DNA of 36,626 nt, from the IMG/VR virus record IMGVR_UViG_3300017763_004146, positions 1-36,626 of that record; one strand, written 5' to 3'. Shown here piece by piece: positions 23,753 to 30,086 of the stretch. The position numbers and the translations under genes were made by a program. The DNA is from a virus. The notes beneath the pieces were generated by a model. That model ran no database searches. It was given only the letters and a program-made list of their open reading frames with translations, and was not told the origin of the DNA. Position 1 is the first letter of the stretch. The number at the start of each line of letters is the position of its first letter.

Positions 23753-24066
23753 CATAAGCATAAAACAATTTAGCGGTTGTTTTATTGTAGTGCAAGGAAG
23801 AGGCTGTTACCAGACGGTCGAACTTGACTAGTTAGGGGTGGTACCCAGGCTTAAAGCTGAGAGGCTAAGAGTCACATCGTTCTACCGAACGGAACTAGGT
23901 TCCCTGGATTCAGAATGGTATCTGTGTCGAGGGGTTGGGGGTGTAACCAAGTCCCTCCTACTTTGCTTATATTTCTGATTGCAATACCAAGCAATCAAAA
24001 TTAAGAGACGGTTAGCAAACCATATTTTACTCACTTTCATTTCATATTGCTAACTGTCTCTTTTTT
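23753..24066 (+). ncRNA. Unassigned structured RNA
   Basis: A gene-free stretch with strong promoter and terminator. Its GC-rich core stands out from the AT-rich genome. Visible pairings: ATAAGCA (23754-23760) with TGCTTAT (about 23964-23970), closing a domain of ~215 bases; ATAAAACAA/TTGTTTTAT hairpin just inside; GGGT/ACCC; CGTTC-UACC-GAACG; GGAAC/GTTCC; and GAGGGG-TTGG with CCAA-g-TCCCTC (23929-23957). A further hairpin GATTGC/GCAATC follows before the terminator. I compared it mentally with RNase P RNA, 6S, SRP RNA, glnA riboswitch and TPP riboswitch and found no convincing match. Mature size could be about 220 or 310 bases. Confidence 0.7.
24003..24066. terminator. Long-stem terminator of the orphan RNA
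   Basis: A 16-bp stem with one G-U (24003-24018 and 24047-24062; core GAGACGGTTAGCAA with TTGCTAACTGTCTC), 28-base loop, then a T-run to 24066. It also lies at the 3' end of the convergent minus-strand gene and may act in both directions. Confidence 0.75.
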
Positions 24067-24760
24067 ATTTCTCTCCAATTATAGATTTTATTTTCCAAGG
24101 TGTAAAGCATACAGTACCTAAACTTATGTGGTCTGCTCCTGCATCTATATAAGTCTGAGCATCTTCTTTAGAATATACTCCACCACCTGCTATGACTTCT
24201 ACGTGAGGATACTTATCTTTTATATAAGCAATAGTCCCCAAGGTATAGGGTTGAAGAATCTTTCCAGAAAGCCCACCCTTTTCACTGTGTAATGTGTTAC
24301 TTGCATGAATTTGTTTATATCCTTTATCTACTATTTTATCTATTAATTTATGTTTTGCAGTTGGAGGTATTTTAACTATACACCATTTATTCTGCATATG
24401 TTCTGGAAACTTATCGAAACCTTCAAATGTCGTAGTGTCTTCATGTGAATCTAAGTTAGGACAACTTATATTTAATTCTATATTTCTAACACGACTAATA
24501 GTTGTTCTTATTGTTTCCCAATCTGATTTTTCTATGGCCGCAAGTGATAACAAATTATCATATGATGTCTTCATCATTCCAGCACGTAATCCAGGATTGC
24601 GTAAACCTAATTTGTTTCTCCAACCCTGTTTAGTATATCTTAATGTTTTGATTATTTGTTTTAGTCTTCCTGGTCTTGGTTCTACTGTCCAGGTACCTGT
24701 AACACTAACTGTATCTTTAAAGTTGAGATAGTTTCCAAATGGTGCGGCTATAAAAAACAT
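24065..24760 (-). CDS. Dihydroorotate dehydrogenase-like flavoprotein
   Basis: 231 residues, shorter than typical PyrD (~310 or more) and missing part of the N-terminal barrel. Blocks present: AAPFGNYL and SVTGTWTVEPRPGR at the start, LRNPGL, IELNISCPNLD, WCIVKIPPT, HASNTLHSEKGGLSGKIL and the FMN-phosphate site VIAGGGVYSKEDAQTYIDAG with HISLGT. These fit class 1 PyrD, the pyrimidine step from dihydroorotate to orotate. GAGGAAAA precedes the ATG at 24760. With the downstream location to the synthetase-like gene it forms a minus-strand pair. The shortened length leaves room for a different substrate. Confidence 0.75.
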   Translation of the reverse strand: MFFIAAPFGNYLNFKDTVSVTGTWTVEPRPGRLKQIIKTLRYTKQGWRNKLGLRNPGLRAGMMKTSYDNLLSLAAIEKSDWETIRTTISRVRNIELNISCPNLDSHEDTTTFEGFDKFPEHMQNKWCIVKIPPTAKHKLIDKIVDKGYKQIHASNTLHSEKGGLSGKILQPYTLGTIAYIKDKYPHVEVIAGGGVYSKEDAQTYIDAGADHISLGTVCFTPWKIKSIIGEK

Positions 24761-24781
24761 TTATTATTTTCCTCATAAAAC

Positions 24782-24789
24782 TATTTATA
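24782..24789 (-). promoter_or_regulatory. Late promoter TATAAATA (minus strand)
   Basis: The minus strand reads TATAAATA from 24789 to 24782, with predicted start near 24776, 16 bases before the ATG at 24760. It lies between the two minus-strand genes, so the dehydrogenase gene can be transcribed alone late in infection. Confidence 0.6.
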
Positions 24790-24794
24790 TAAGA

Positions 24795-25616
24795 TTATTT
24801 CTTATCTAGTGCAGAAATCATCCTAGTCATTCCAATTCCTCCACCAACTCTTGGGAAGAAATCAAATTCTAAGAATTTTTCTAGTTCTGCTTCTACTCTT
24901 TCTTTAGAAAATAGTTTGTACAATAATTCTGAGTATTCACCATTTGTTATTGTGTGAAAAGTATCTCTCATCATTTCTACATCACATGAACGTTCTGCGG
25001 ATCCAATAGTTTCCATTCCACCTAAGATAACATCTATCTTCTTACTAGTTGCACCGCCTTCATTTCTGCTCATATTCCAGAACGGAGATGTCATTTCAGG
25101 AAAATCTGTAATCATTGTTGAACCGAATTCTTCAAACATTTTAGTTTCATGTTCTGCTTCCATTTCTACTGTTGGTTCTAAGTTGTAATGTTTTTGCCAA
25201 TCAGCATATGTTCTTTCTTCTGGTTTAGGGAACTCTAAGTATTCACATAGTTCGTATTCCATCTTTTTCAAATCATCAATGTCACCTGGCATTTCAAATT
25301 CAAACATTGGGAAGATAATATCGTGTCTACCTGGAATTGCATTTGGCTCTTGTCTATAGGACGTGGAGACACAAAAAAAGCCCTTTGTATCGGGCTTTGA
25401 GAGTAATTCGTGTTCTAACCACATTTGGCCTGTTTGGGGAAGCGGCCAGACTTGGCCTGCGTAATTGTATGTTGCTACATTGAACGGGTCTTCACATGCC
25501 GCCAATATAGATAATCTGTTTTGGGTATGGACTTCTAAAAATCCTTTATCCAAAAAAAATGACCTTAAAAGGCCAACTGTTCTTGTAAATTTATCCGGAG
25601 ATATTAATTGTGTCAT
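24795..25616 (-). CDS. Class II Asp/Asn-tRNA-synthetase-like protein without anticodon domain
   Basis: 273 residues from the ATG at 25616, preceded by AAGGAA; an upstream in-frame TTG at 25640 is less likely. Motif 1-like FFLDKGFLEVHTQ, motif 2 STSYRQEPN...GRHDIIFPMFEFEM and motif 3 VGGGIGMTRM (Arg kept, the usual Asp replaced by Thr) define a class II AsxRS catalytic core. The N-terminal OB-fold that reads the anticodon is absent. Such free cores include asparagine synthetases related to AsnRS and other aminoacylating or amidating enzymes, so the product may be asparagine or a modified molecule rather than a charged tRNA. Rare in phages as far as I know. Confidence 0.7.
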   Translation of the reverse strand: MTQLISPDKFTRTVGLLRSFFLDKGFLEVHTQNRLSILAACEDPFNVATYNYAGQVWPLPQTGQMWLEHELLSKPDTKGFFCVSTSYRQEPNAIPGRHDIIFPMFEFEMPGDIDDLKKMEYELCEYLEFPKPEERTYADWQKHYNLEPTVEMEAEHETKMFEEFGSTMITDFPEMTSPFWNMSRNEGGATSKKIDVILGGMETIGSAERSCDVEMMRDTFHTITNGEYSELLYKLFSKERVEAELEKFLEFDFFPRVGGGIGMTRMISALDKK

Positions 25617-25690
25617 TTTCTTTTCCTTTTTGTTATCCAAAAAAAAATATAGCCAAAAAAAAATTTGGTATTCGTTTTTGATGTTGTTTT

Positions 25691-25698
25691 TATTTATC
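25691..25698 (-). promoter_or_regulatory. Late promoter GATAAATA (minus strand)
   Basis: The minus strand reads GATAAATA from 25698 to 25691; predicted start near 25685, about 69 bases before the ATG at 25616. The leader contains two long A/T runs. A TTGATA box 17 bp further upstream might add early activity. Confidence 0.55.
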
Positions 25699-25741
25699 TT
25701 TTTTATTTAAAAAGTTATCAACAATTCAATTAAAAATTGTA

Positions 25742-25778
25742 TTGATTTCATATCTATTTTGTGTTACATTTATAAATA
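25742..25778 (+). promoter_or_regulatory. Early plus late promoters of the phosphate transporter gene
   Basis: TTGATT (25742-25747), 17-bp spacer and TACATT (25765-25770), with the late box TATAAATA directly after it (25771-25778). Starts are predicted near 25777 and 25784. Confidence 0.65.
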
Positions 25779-25783
25779 TGAAA

Positions 25784-25866
25784 GTAACAATGAGGTTACA
25801 ACCAGGCACCAATCGAGCCTGGTCTAATTATGTGAGCACCGTGGTAAAGACGGTAAGCAGAAGGAG
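25784..25866 (+). promoter_or_regulatory. Three-hairpin leader of the transporter mRNA
   Basis: GTAAC/GTTAC (25784-25788, 25795-25799) begins exactly at the predicted late start; ACCAGGC/GCCTGGT (25801-25807, 25817-25823) follows at once; ACCGT/ACGGT (25838-25842, 25850-25854) comes next, then AAGGAG (25861-25866) and the ATG at 25874. The order and GC-rich stems suggest a regulatory or stabilising leader. No known riboswitch class recognised. Confidence 0.6.
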
Positions 25867-25873
25867 ATAAAAA

Positions 25874-26836
25874 ATGGATGCACTCACCCTATGGATGGCA
25901 ATAGGATTTCTATTTGCCGCATATTCAGTAATCGCAAACGATTCAGTACAAACTCTTGGTACTTGGATTGCATCAAATAACGAAAAATTTAATTGGAAGA
26001 TAATGTGGGGAGCCGCAAGTGCGGTACTGCTTTATACTTTGTGGTATGGTTGGACAACTAATGGTGGAGATATTAGTTACGGACGATTAAACAAAATTCC
26101 ATTTCAAGAGATTCAATGGTATCATGCCGCCGCACCAGGCTTACTATTGATATTAACAAGAATAGGTGTACCAGTAAGTACAAGTTTCTTAGTGCTAAGT
26201 GCATTTGCTAGTACGTTTGTATTAGAGAAGATGCTAGTCAAATCAATGATGGGTTATGCAGTTGCGGCTGTGGCGGCATATGTAATCTGGATTGGTGTTA
26301 CTAAAATACTTGATGAAGCAAAACCAGTCGCTGAAAATCATAAAATGTATTGGCGAGTAGGTCAGTGGGTAACAACTGGCTTTTTATGGTTTACTTGGTT
26401 ATCACATGATATGGCAAACATTGCCGTATTCTTACCAAGACAAATCCCATTTGATTTAATGGTAATGGTAAGTGCAGTATTTGTATTTGGCTTAGGTTAT
26501 ATATTTTATACTGGTGGTGGTAAAATACAAAACATCGTAATTGAAAAACATAACACACGTTATGTAAGAAGTGCTACAATAATTGATTGTGTATATTTTC
26601 TAATTCTTTGGTTCTTCAAAGAACTGAATGATATACCAATGTCAACAACTTGGGTATTCGTAGGATTACTTTGTGGTCGTGAACTTGCTATGGCAACTAT
26701 TACAGGTAAAGAAAAGTTTAAAACTGTTTTCCCTCTTGTAACTAAAGACTTCATAAAGATGATGATTGGTTTAGGTGCAAGTGTTGGTGTAGTCTTATCT
26801 ATTCACTATATAATTGTTCCCAACGGTTTACACTAA
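25874..26836 (+). CDS. PiT-family inorganic phosphate transporter
   Basis: 320 residues with about nine hydrophobic segments. The duplicated PiT signature appears as VIANDSVQTLGTWIASNN near residue 20 and SHDMANIAVFLPRQIP near 178; PVSTSFLVLSAFAS and PMSTTWVFVGLLCGRE are the matching re-entrant/TM motifs of the two halves. PiT proteins take up phosphate with a cation. A phage copy would raise phosphate supply for DNA synthesis in phosphate-poor water. The second-half motif differs somewhat from GANDxANAxG, so a related anion is possible. It has a structured leader and both promoter types. Confidence 0.8.
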   Translation: MDALTLWMAIGFLFAAYSVIANDSVQTLGTWIASNNEKFNWKIMWGAASAVLLYTLWYGWTTNGGDISYGRLNKIPFQEIQWYHAAAPGLLLILTRIGVPVSTSFLVLSAFASTFVLEKMLVKSMMGYAVAAVAAYVIWIGVTKILDEAKPVAENHKMYWRVGQWVTTGFLWFTWLSHDMANIAVFLPRQIPFDLMVMVSAVFVFGLGYIFYTGGGKIQNIVIEKHNTRYVRSATIIDCVYFLILWFFKELNDIPMSTTWVFVGLLCGRELAMATITGKEKFKTVFPLVTKDFIKMMIGLGASVGVVLSIHYIIVPNGLH

Positions 26837-26839
26837 AAA

Positions 26840-26847
26840 GATAAATA
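26840..26847 (+). promoter_or_regulatory. Late promoter GATAAATA upstream of a gene-free stretch
   Basis: Predicted start near 26853. No open reading frame with a start signal follows before the terminator at 26960. Confidence 0.55.
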
Positions 26848-26852
26848 ACTTT

Positions 26853-26983
26853 ATAGAACAAAACTAATAACTAAGTACGCATAGGATTATAAACAAAAGT
26901 ATAAGTGTGTCGGACACTGCGTAACACATTCTGACATTCCACAAAACAAATTTATTGGAGCCCATTCTTCGGAATGGGTTTTC
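26853..26983 (+). ncRNA. Candidate small RNA of about 130 bases
   Basis: The interval between a late promoter and a UUCG-loop terminator holds no convincing gene. It contains a short hairpin AGTGT/ACACT near 26905-26920 and unpaired AC-rich segments. It might be a phage small RNA or simply a leftover leader and terminator of the transporter gene. Identified only by signals at the two ends. Confidence 0.4.
26960..26983 (+). terminator. Terminator with TTCG tetraloop
   Basis: CCCATTC (26961-26967), loop TTCG, GAATGGG (26972-26978), then TTTT. UUCG-capped terminators are typical of T4-like phages. Confidence 0.85.
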
Positions 26984-27005
26984 CATTTGTACCTGTGACA
27001 TAAAT

Positions 27006-27013
27006 GATAAATA
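27006..27013 (+). promoter_or_regulatory. Late promoter GATAAATA, predicted leaderless
   Basis: The box places +1 at 27019, the A of ATGCGT. No Shine-Dalgarno sequence is present. The arrangement copies that at 9066. Confidence 0.65.
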
Positions 27014-27018
27014 CATAT

Positions 27019-27801
27019 ATGCGTTATTCAGATATTATAAACATCACATTTAACCAAACACTCAATGAAGCATTCGATGTCAATGAGGCAGGAGAAAGTG
27101 CGGAAAGACAAGAGAATGGTTTTGTGAAAACAATAGCAGAAGCGATAGAACAGAATGGTGGTAAGCCTATTAAATTAATAGCAGGCGAAACTACTATTGA
27201 TGGAGTAACCGGTGCAGTAAAATACACTGGTAGACAAGATTCAGGTTCAGAGCCATATACAGATATTGTACTTAAAACAAGTAAAGGTGATTTAAATCTT
27301 TCAATGAAAGGCCCATCAGCACCATCATTAGCTGGCGGTGGGTTACGTGGTATTCAAGCAATTATACCAGATATCGGTGAAAACTTTTTTACTGCGGCCT
27401 ATAAGAATTTATTAAATAATGGTTACAAATCTGGAGATAAGATTCCAGATACAGTAGGTAAATTGAACGATAAGGACAAAATGTTACTTGTAGTTGGAAC
27501 AAAGGCTATGGGAGGTCCTATAGATTATATGTATATTGGTCCAATGGACGTATCGCATGAACAAAAAGATAATACAGTAAAAGTCAATGGATCTTTATAT
27601 ACATCAAAGTACTATGCAGAAAAGAAAGACTTATATTTCAGACTACGTGCTAGACGTATAGACCAGACGTTTGATGAGGACGCAAAATATAGTAATGGAA
27701 TCCCTAAAATATATGGAAAATCACCATCAAAAGGTGATAGTGCAGGAAGACTTGTTATCACAGATAAGCCATCTTCTAAGGCATTAAAGATTATATTCTA
27801 A
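27019..27801 (+). CDS. Hypothetical late protein (260 aa)
   Basis: The ATG at 27019 is chosen over the in-frame ATG at 27004 because the late promoter overlaps the latter and predicts +1 at 27019. The N-terminus (MRYSDIINITFNQTLNEAFD) is a short amphipathic tag like those found at the start of some late T4-like phage proteins. The body has a beta-rich part (GRQDSGSEPYTDIVLKTSKG, LNLSMKGPSAPS) and a tail with many basic residues. A capsid-associated or nuclease-like role is possible, but no motif is decisive. Confidence 0.6.
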   Translation: MRYSDIINITFNQTLNEAFDVNEAGESAERQENGFVKTIAEAIEQNGGKPIKLIAGETTIDGVTGAVKYTGRQDSGSEPYTDIVLKTSKGDLNLSMKGPSAPSLAGGGLRGIQAIIPDIGENFFTAAYKNLLNNGYKSGDKIPDTVGKLNDKDKMLLVVGTKAMGGPIDYMYIGPMDVSHEQKDNTVKVNGSLYTSKYYAEKKDLYFRLRARRIDQTFDEDAKYSNGIPKIYGKSPSKGDSAGRLVITDKPSSKALKIIF

Positions 27802-27829
27802 AAAAACATCTAAAAAGCAAGTAAAATAT

Positions 27830-27848
27830 GGCGTTTTTTACGCCTTTT
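27830..27848 (+). terminator. Short terminator
   Basis: GGCGT (27830-27834) and ACGCC (27840-27844) with a T-only loop, followed by TTTT. It sits between the 260-aa gene and the next promoter. Confidence 0.55.
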
Positions 27849-27852
27849 AAAC

Positions 27853-27881
27853 TTGACAAAACCACCAAAACCGTGTATACT
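27853..27881 (+). promoter_or_regulatory. Strong sigma70-type promoter
   Basis: TTGACA (27853-27858), 17-bp spacer, TATACT (27876-27881), predicted start 27888, 27 bases before the chosen ATG at 27915. Confidence 0.8.
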
Positions 27882-27914
27882 GTAAGTATATTAACAATGA
27901 GAAAGGTATATGAA

Positions 27915-28448
27915 ATGAAAAAACTAATTGTAATGATAACTGGTGCAGTTATGCTATTCTCAAGTGTAGCAATGGCTAATGCACATCATATTAATAAAAC
28001 TGTAAGAGTACAGGCAGAAGTTGTATCTTCTACTGCAATCACACAACAGGTAGTACAAAGAGTACCTGAGCAACAATGTACAGTTGTAGACGTACCTATC
28101 TATAGTACACAAAACAATGCTACTACGGGTGACGTAATAGTAGGTGCTATTATTGGTGGTGCAATCGGTAATCAATTTGGTAAAGGTAAAGGTAACGATG
28201 CGGCGACAGTATTAGGTGCTATCATCGGTGCAGATTCAGTTAACAAAAAGAATAGTAGTAAAACTATTGTTGGTTACAAACAAGTAAATCAATGTAATAC
28301 TATCTTTATCGAAACAGTTGCAGACAAGATTGTAGGTTATACTACAACTATGAAAACTACTGAGGGCGAAACATATACGTTTCAAACTAGTTCTCAATAT
28401 GCAGTTGGAACAATCGTATTCTTAAAAAAGCAAGTTTCACTAAACTAA
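27915..28448 (+). CDS. Glycine-zipper envelope protein with signal peptide
   Basis: 177 residues from the ATG at 27915; the upstream frame is excluded because the promoter lies inside it. The N-terminus MKKLIVMITGAVMLFSSVAM ending ANA is a signal peptide, not a lipoprotein signal (no lipobox Cys). Residues ~75-105 (VIVGAIIGGAIGNQFGKGKG, AATVLGAIIGAD) are a glycine-zipper 2TM motif as in the 17-kDa surface antigen/SlyB group. Two Cys flank the zipper and may pair in the periplasm. A role in envelope integrity, or in blocking superinfection, is a guess. Confidence 0.75.
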   Translation: MKKLIVMITGAVMLFSSVAMANAHHINKTVRVQAEVVSSTAITQQVVQRVPEQQCTVVDVPIYSTQNNATTGDVIVGAIIGGAIGNQFGKGKGNDAATVLGAIIGADSVNKKNSSKTIVGYKQVNQCNTIFIETVADKIVGYTTTMKTTEGETYTFQTSSQYAVGTIVFLKKQVSLN

Positions 28449-28466
28449 ACATAACATAGAAGTTAA

Positions 28467-28518
28467 ATTCTCCTTCTTAATTAGATAAATACAGATGAGG
28501 TCTACTAAGAAGGAGAAT
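28467..28518 (+). promoter_or_regulatory. RBS-hiding hairpin with late promoter in its loop
   Basis: Perfect 13-bp inverted repeat: 28467-28479 and 28506-28518. The 3' arm contains the ribosome binding site AAGGAG of the gene at 28522. The loop holds the late promoter GATAAATA (28484-28491) with predicted +1 at 28497, downstream of the 5' arm. Read-through RNA from upstream would fold and hide the ribosome binding site; late RNA lacks the 5' arm and leaves it open. Confidence 0.8.
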
Positions 28519-28521
28519 ATT

Positions 28522-30069
28522 ATGTTATTTCCAATTATTACCTTTGCTACGGCTATTGCGATTGCTTTTATAGCCGCGTGGTTTTCAATCGTCGGACTTA
28601 TGGCGATTTTTGCCGCCTCAGCAATACCAGTAGCATTAATGGCAGGTTCACTTGAAGTCGGTAAATTAGTTGCCGCCTCATGGGTGTACCGTAATTGGAA
28701 GAGGGCTCCATTTCTATTAAAATTTTATTTGACAATAGCAGTTGTCGTTTTGATGTTCATCACAAGCATGGGTATTTTCGGTTTCTTATCGAAAGCACAC
28801 CTTGAACAAGCCGCTCAGGGAACGGCTAACGTGGCAAAGGTTGAACGTATTGACAACGATATTATCAGGTTTAATGCATTAATAGAACGTACTGAAATTA
28901 AAATAGCTAAACTTGAAAATGAAACTAGTGATGATTCATCTGATATCAATGCTCAGATTGATGCAGAGCAACAACGTATGGATAATGCGTATGCTCGTAT
29001 TCAACCTGCTATTGATGAGCAAATGGAAATCATTAGAGAAGAACAAAAAGGTTCTGATGAACAAGTAAAATCTTATACAGAACAAATTAATCGTATAGAT
29101 GACCAGTTACAAAAGTTACAAACTTATGCTGATAACATCGAAGATGAAAATAATGTTAAGAAAATTCAGGCTATGATTGGTACAAAAGTAGATGGAAGAT
29201 ATGGATATCGTACTGCTGGCAAGGTTACTGATTTTATTGAGAAATCAAATGCTGAAAAACAGAAACTAATTGCTATTGTAGAAGATATTCGTAATTCAGT
29301 AAACACAGATATTATCGACCAGGCACGTGAAGAAATCAAAAGACTACGTGCAATGGCAGACAGAGAAATACAAAATGCACAAGATAATATTAATCGTCTA
29401 CGAAACGTCTTATCACAAGTAGGAGAAATAGACAATACAGATGAAATCGATACTTTAGTTATAAAGGTGTCAGATACAGAGCAAAGAATCGAAGTTCTTT
29501 TAGATGAGAAGTTTGAAATTGAAAGCGAAGTTAGACAACTTGAAGCAGAAGTAGGACCAATAAAATATATAGCAGAACTAATATATGGAGAAACCAATCC
29601 CACTATTATTGATTCGGCTGTACGTTGGTTAATCATCGTGTTTATATTTGTTTTCGACCCATTGGCTGTTATATTATTGGTTGCGGCAAACTACAGTTTT
29701 GCTAATAGAAATAACCATGAAAACAGACAACAAGAAATGTTTGATGGACTTTTTCACAGAAATGAAGAAAAAACGCTTGACAAAACGACCTCAATGAGCG
29801 ATAATAAAGATATTGATTTGGATACAGAAGAAGAAACTGTTGAAGAAATTAAAGATGAAATTAAAGATGAAAAAGAAACTGAAAACGTGGAAGTAGTTAA
29901 ATCAGAAACTAAAAAGCCAGGTGGCGTATATTTAGATCCAGCTGAAATTGATTTAAAGAACATCGATGAGAAATCATTGAAAGAAATTAAATCGAAAGTA
30001 GAAAGAGAAATAAATACTAAAGCAGAGAAACGTTCTGGCTGGCTAGATGATTTAAACAATGGAAAATAA
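28522..30069 (+). CDS. Large coiled-coil membrane protein (515 aa)
   Basis: The ATG at 28522 has AAGGAG six bases ahead; the in-frame ATG at 28495 lies before the late start and is rejected. Hydrophobic segments cover ~1-45 (IITFATAIAIAFIAAWF, LMAIFAASAIPVALMAG) and ~62-85; residues ~90-350 are a long coiled coil; another membrane segment follows at ~368-392 (WLIIVFIFVFDPLAVILLVA); the C-terminal ~110 residues are highly charged. Similar proteins occur in cyanophages without known role. It should span the inner membrane; lysis control, membrane reshaping or superinfection immunity are all possible. Confidence 0.7.
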   Translation: MLFPIITFATAIAIAFIAAWFSIVGLMAIFAASAIPVALMAGSLEVGKLVAASWVYRNWKRAPFLLKFYLTIAVVVLMFITSMGIFGFLSKAHLEQAAQGTANVAKVERIDNDIIRFNALIERTEIKIAKLENETSDDSSDINAQIDAEQQRMDNAYARIQPAIDEQMEIIREEQKGSDEQVKSYTEQINRIDDQLQKLQTYADNIEDENNVKKIQAMIGTKVDGRYGYRTAGKVTDFIEKSNAEKQKLIAIVEDIRNSVNTDIIDQAREEIKRLRAMADREIQNAQDNINRLRNVLSQVGEIDNTDEIDTLVIKVSDTEQRIEVLLDEKFEIESEVRQLEAEVGPIKYIAELIYGETNPTIIDSAVRWLIIVFIFVFDPLAVILLVAANYSFANRNNHENRQQEMFDGLFHRNEEKTLDKTTSMSDNKDIDLDTEEETVEEIKDEIKDEKETENVEVVKSETKKPGGVYLDPAEIDLKNIDEKSLKEIKSKVEREINTKAEKRSGWLDDLNNGK

Positions 30070-30086
30070 CAGAGAAAGTATAAACA

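Noticed and set aside
23753-24066. RNase P RNA, glnA (glutamine) riboswitch or TPP riboswitch
   Set aside because: Short look-alikes exist (ACCAGACGGTCG; CGTTC...ACGGAACTAGG; GGGGTGG...GCTGAGAG), but the conserved RNase P cores are missing, CGTTC simply pairs with the adjacent GAACG, and no riboswitch-controlled gene follows on this strand.
29166-29636. Minus-strand open frame (156 residues) inside the coiled-coil protein gene
   Set aside because: Antisense of a charged coiled coil; no start signals and Ser/Ile-rich shadow composition.
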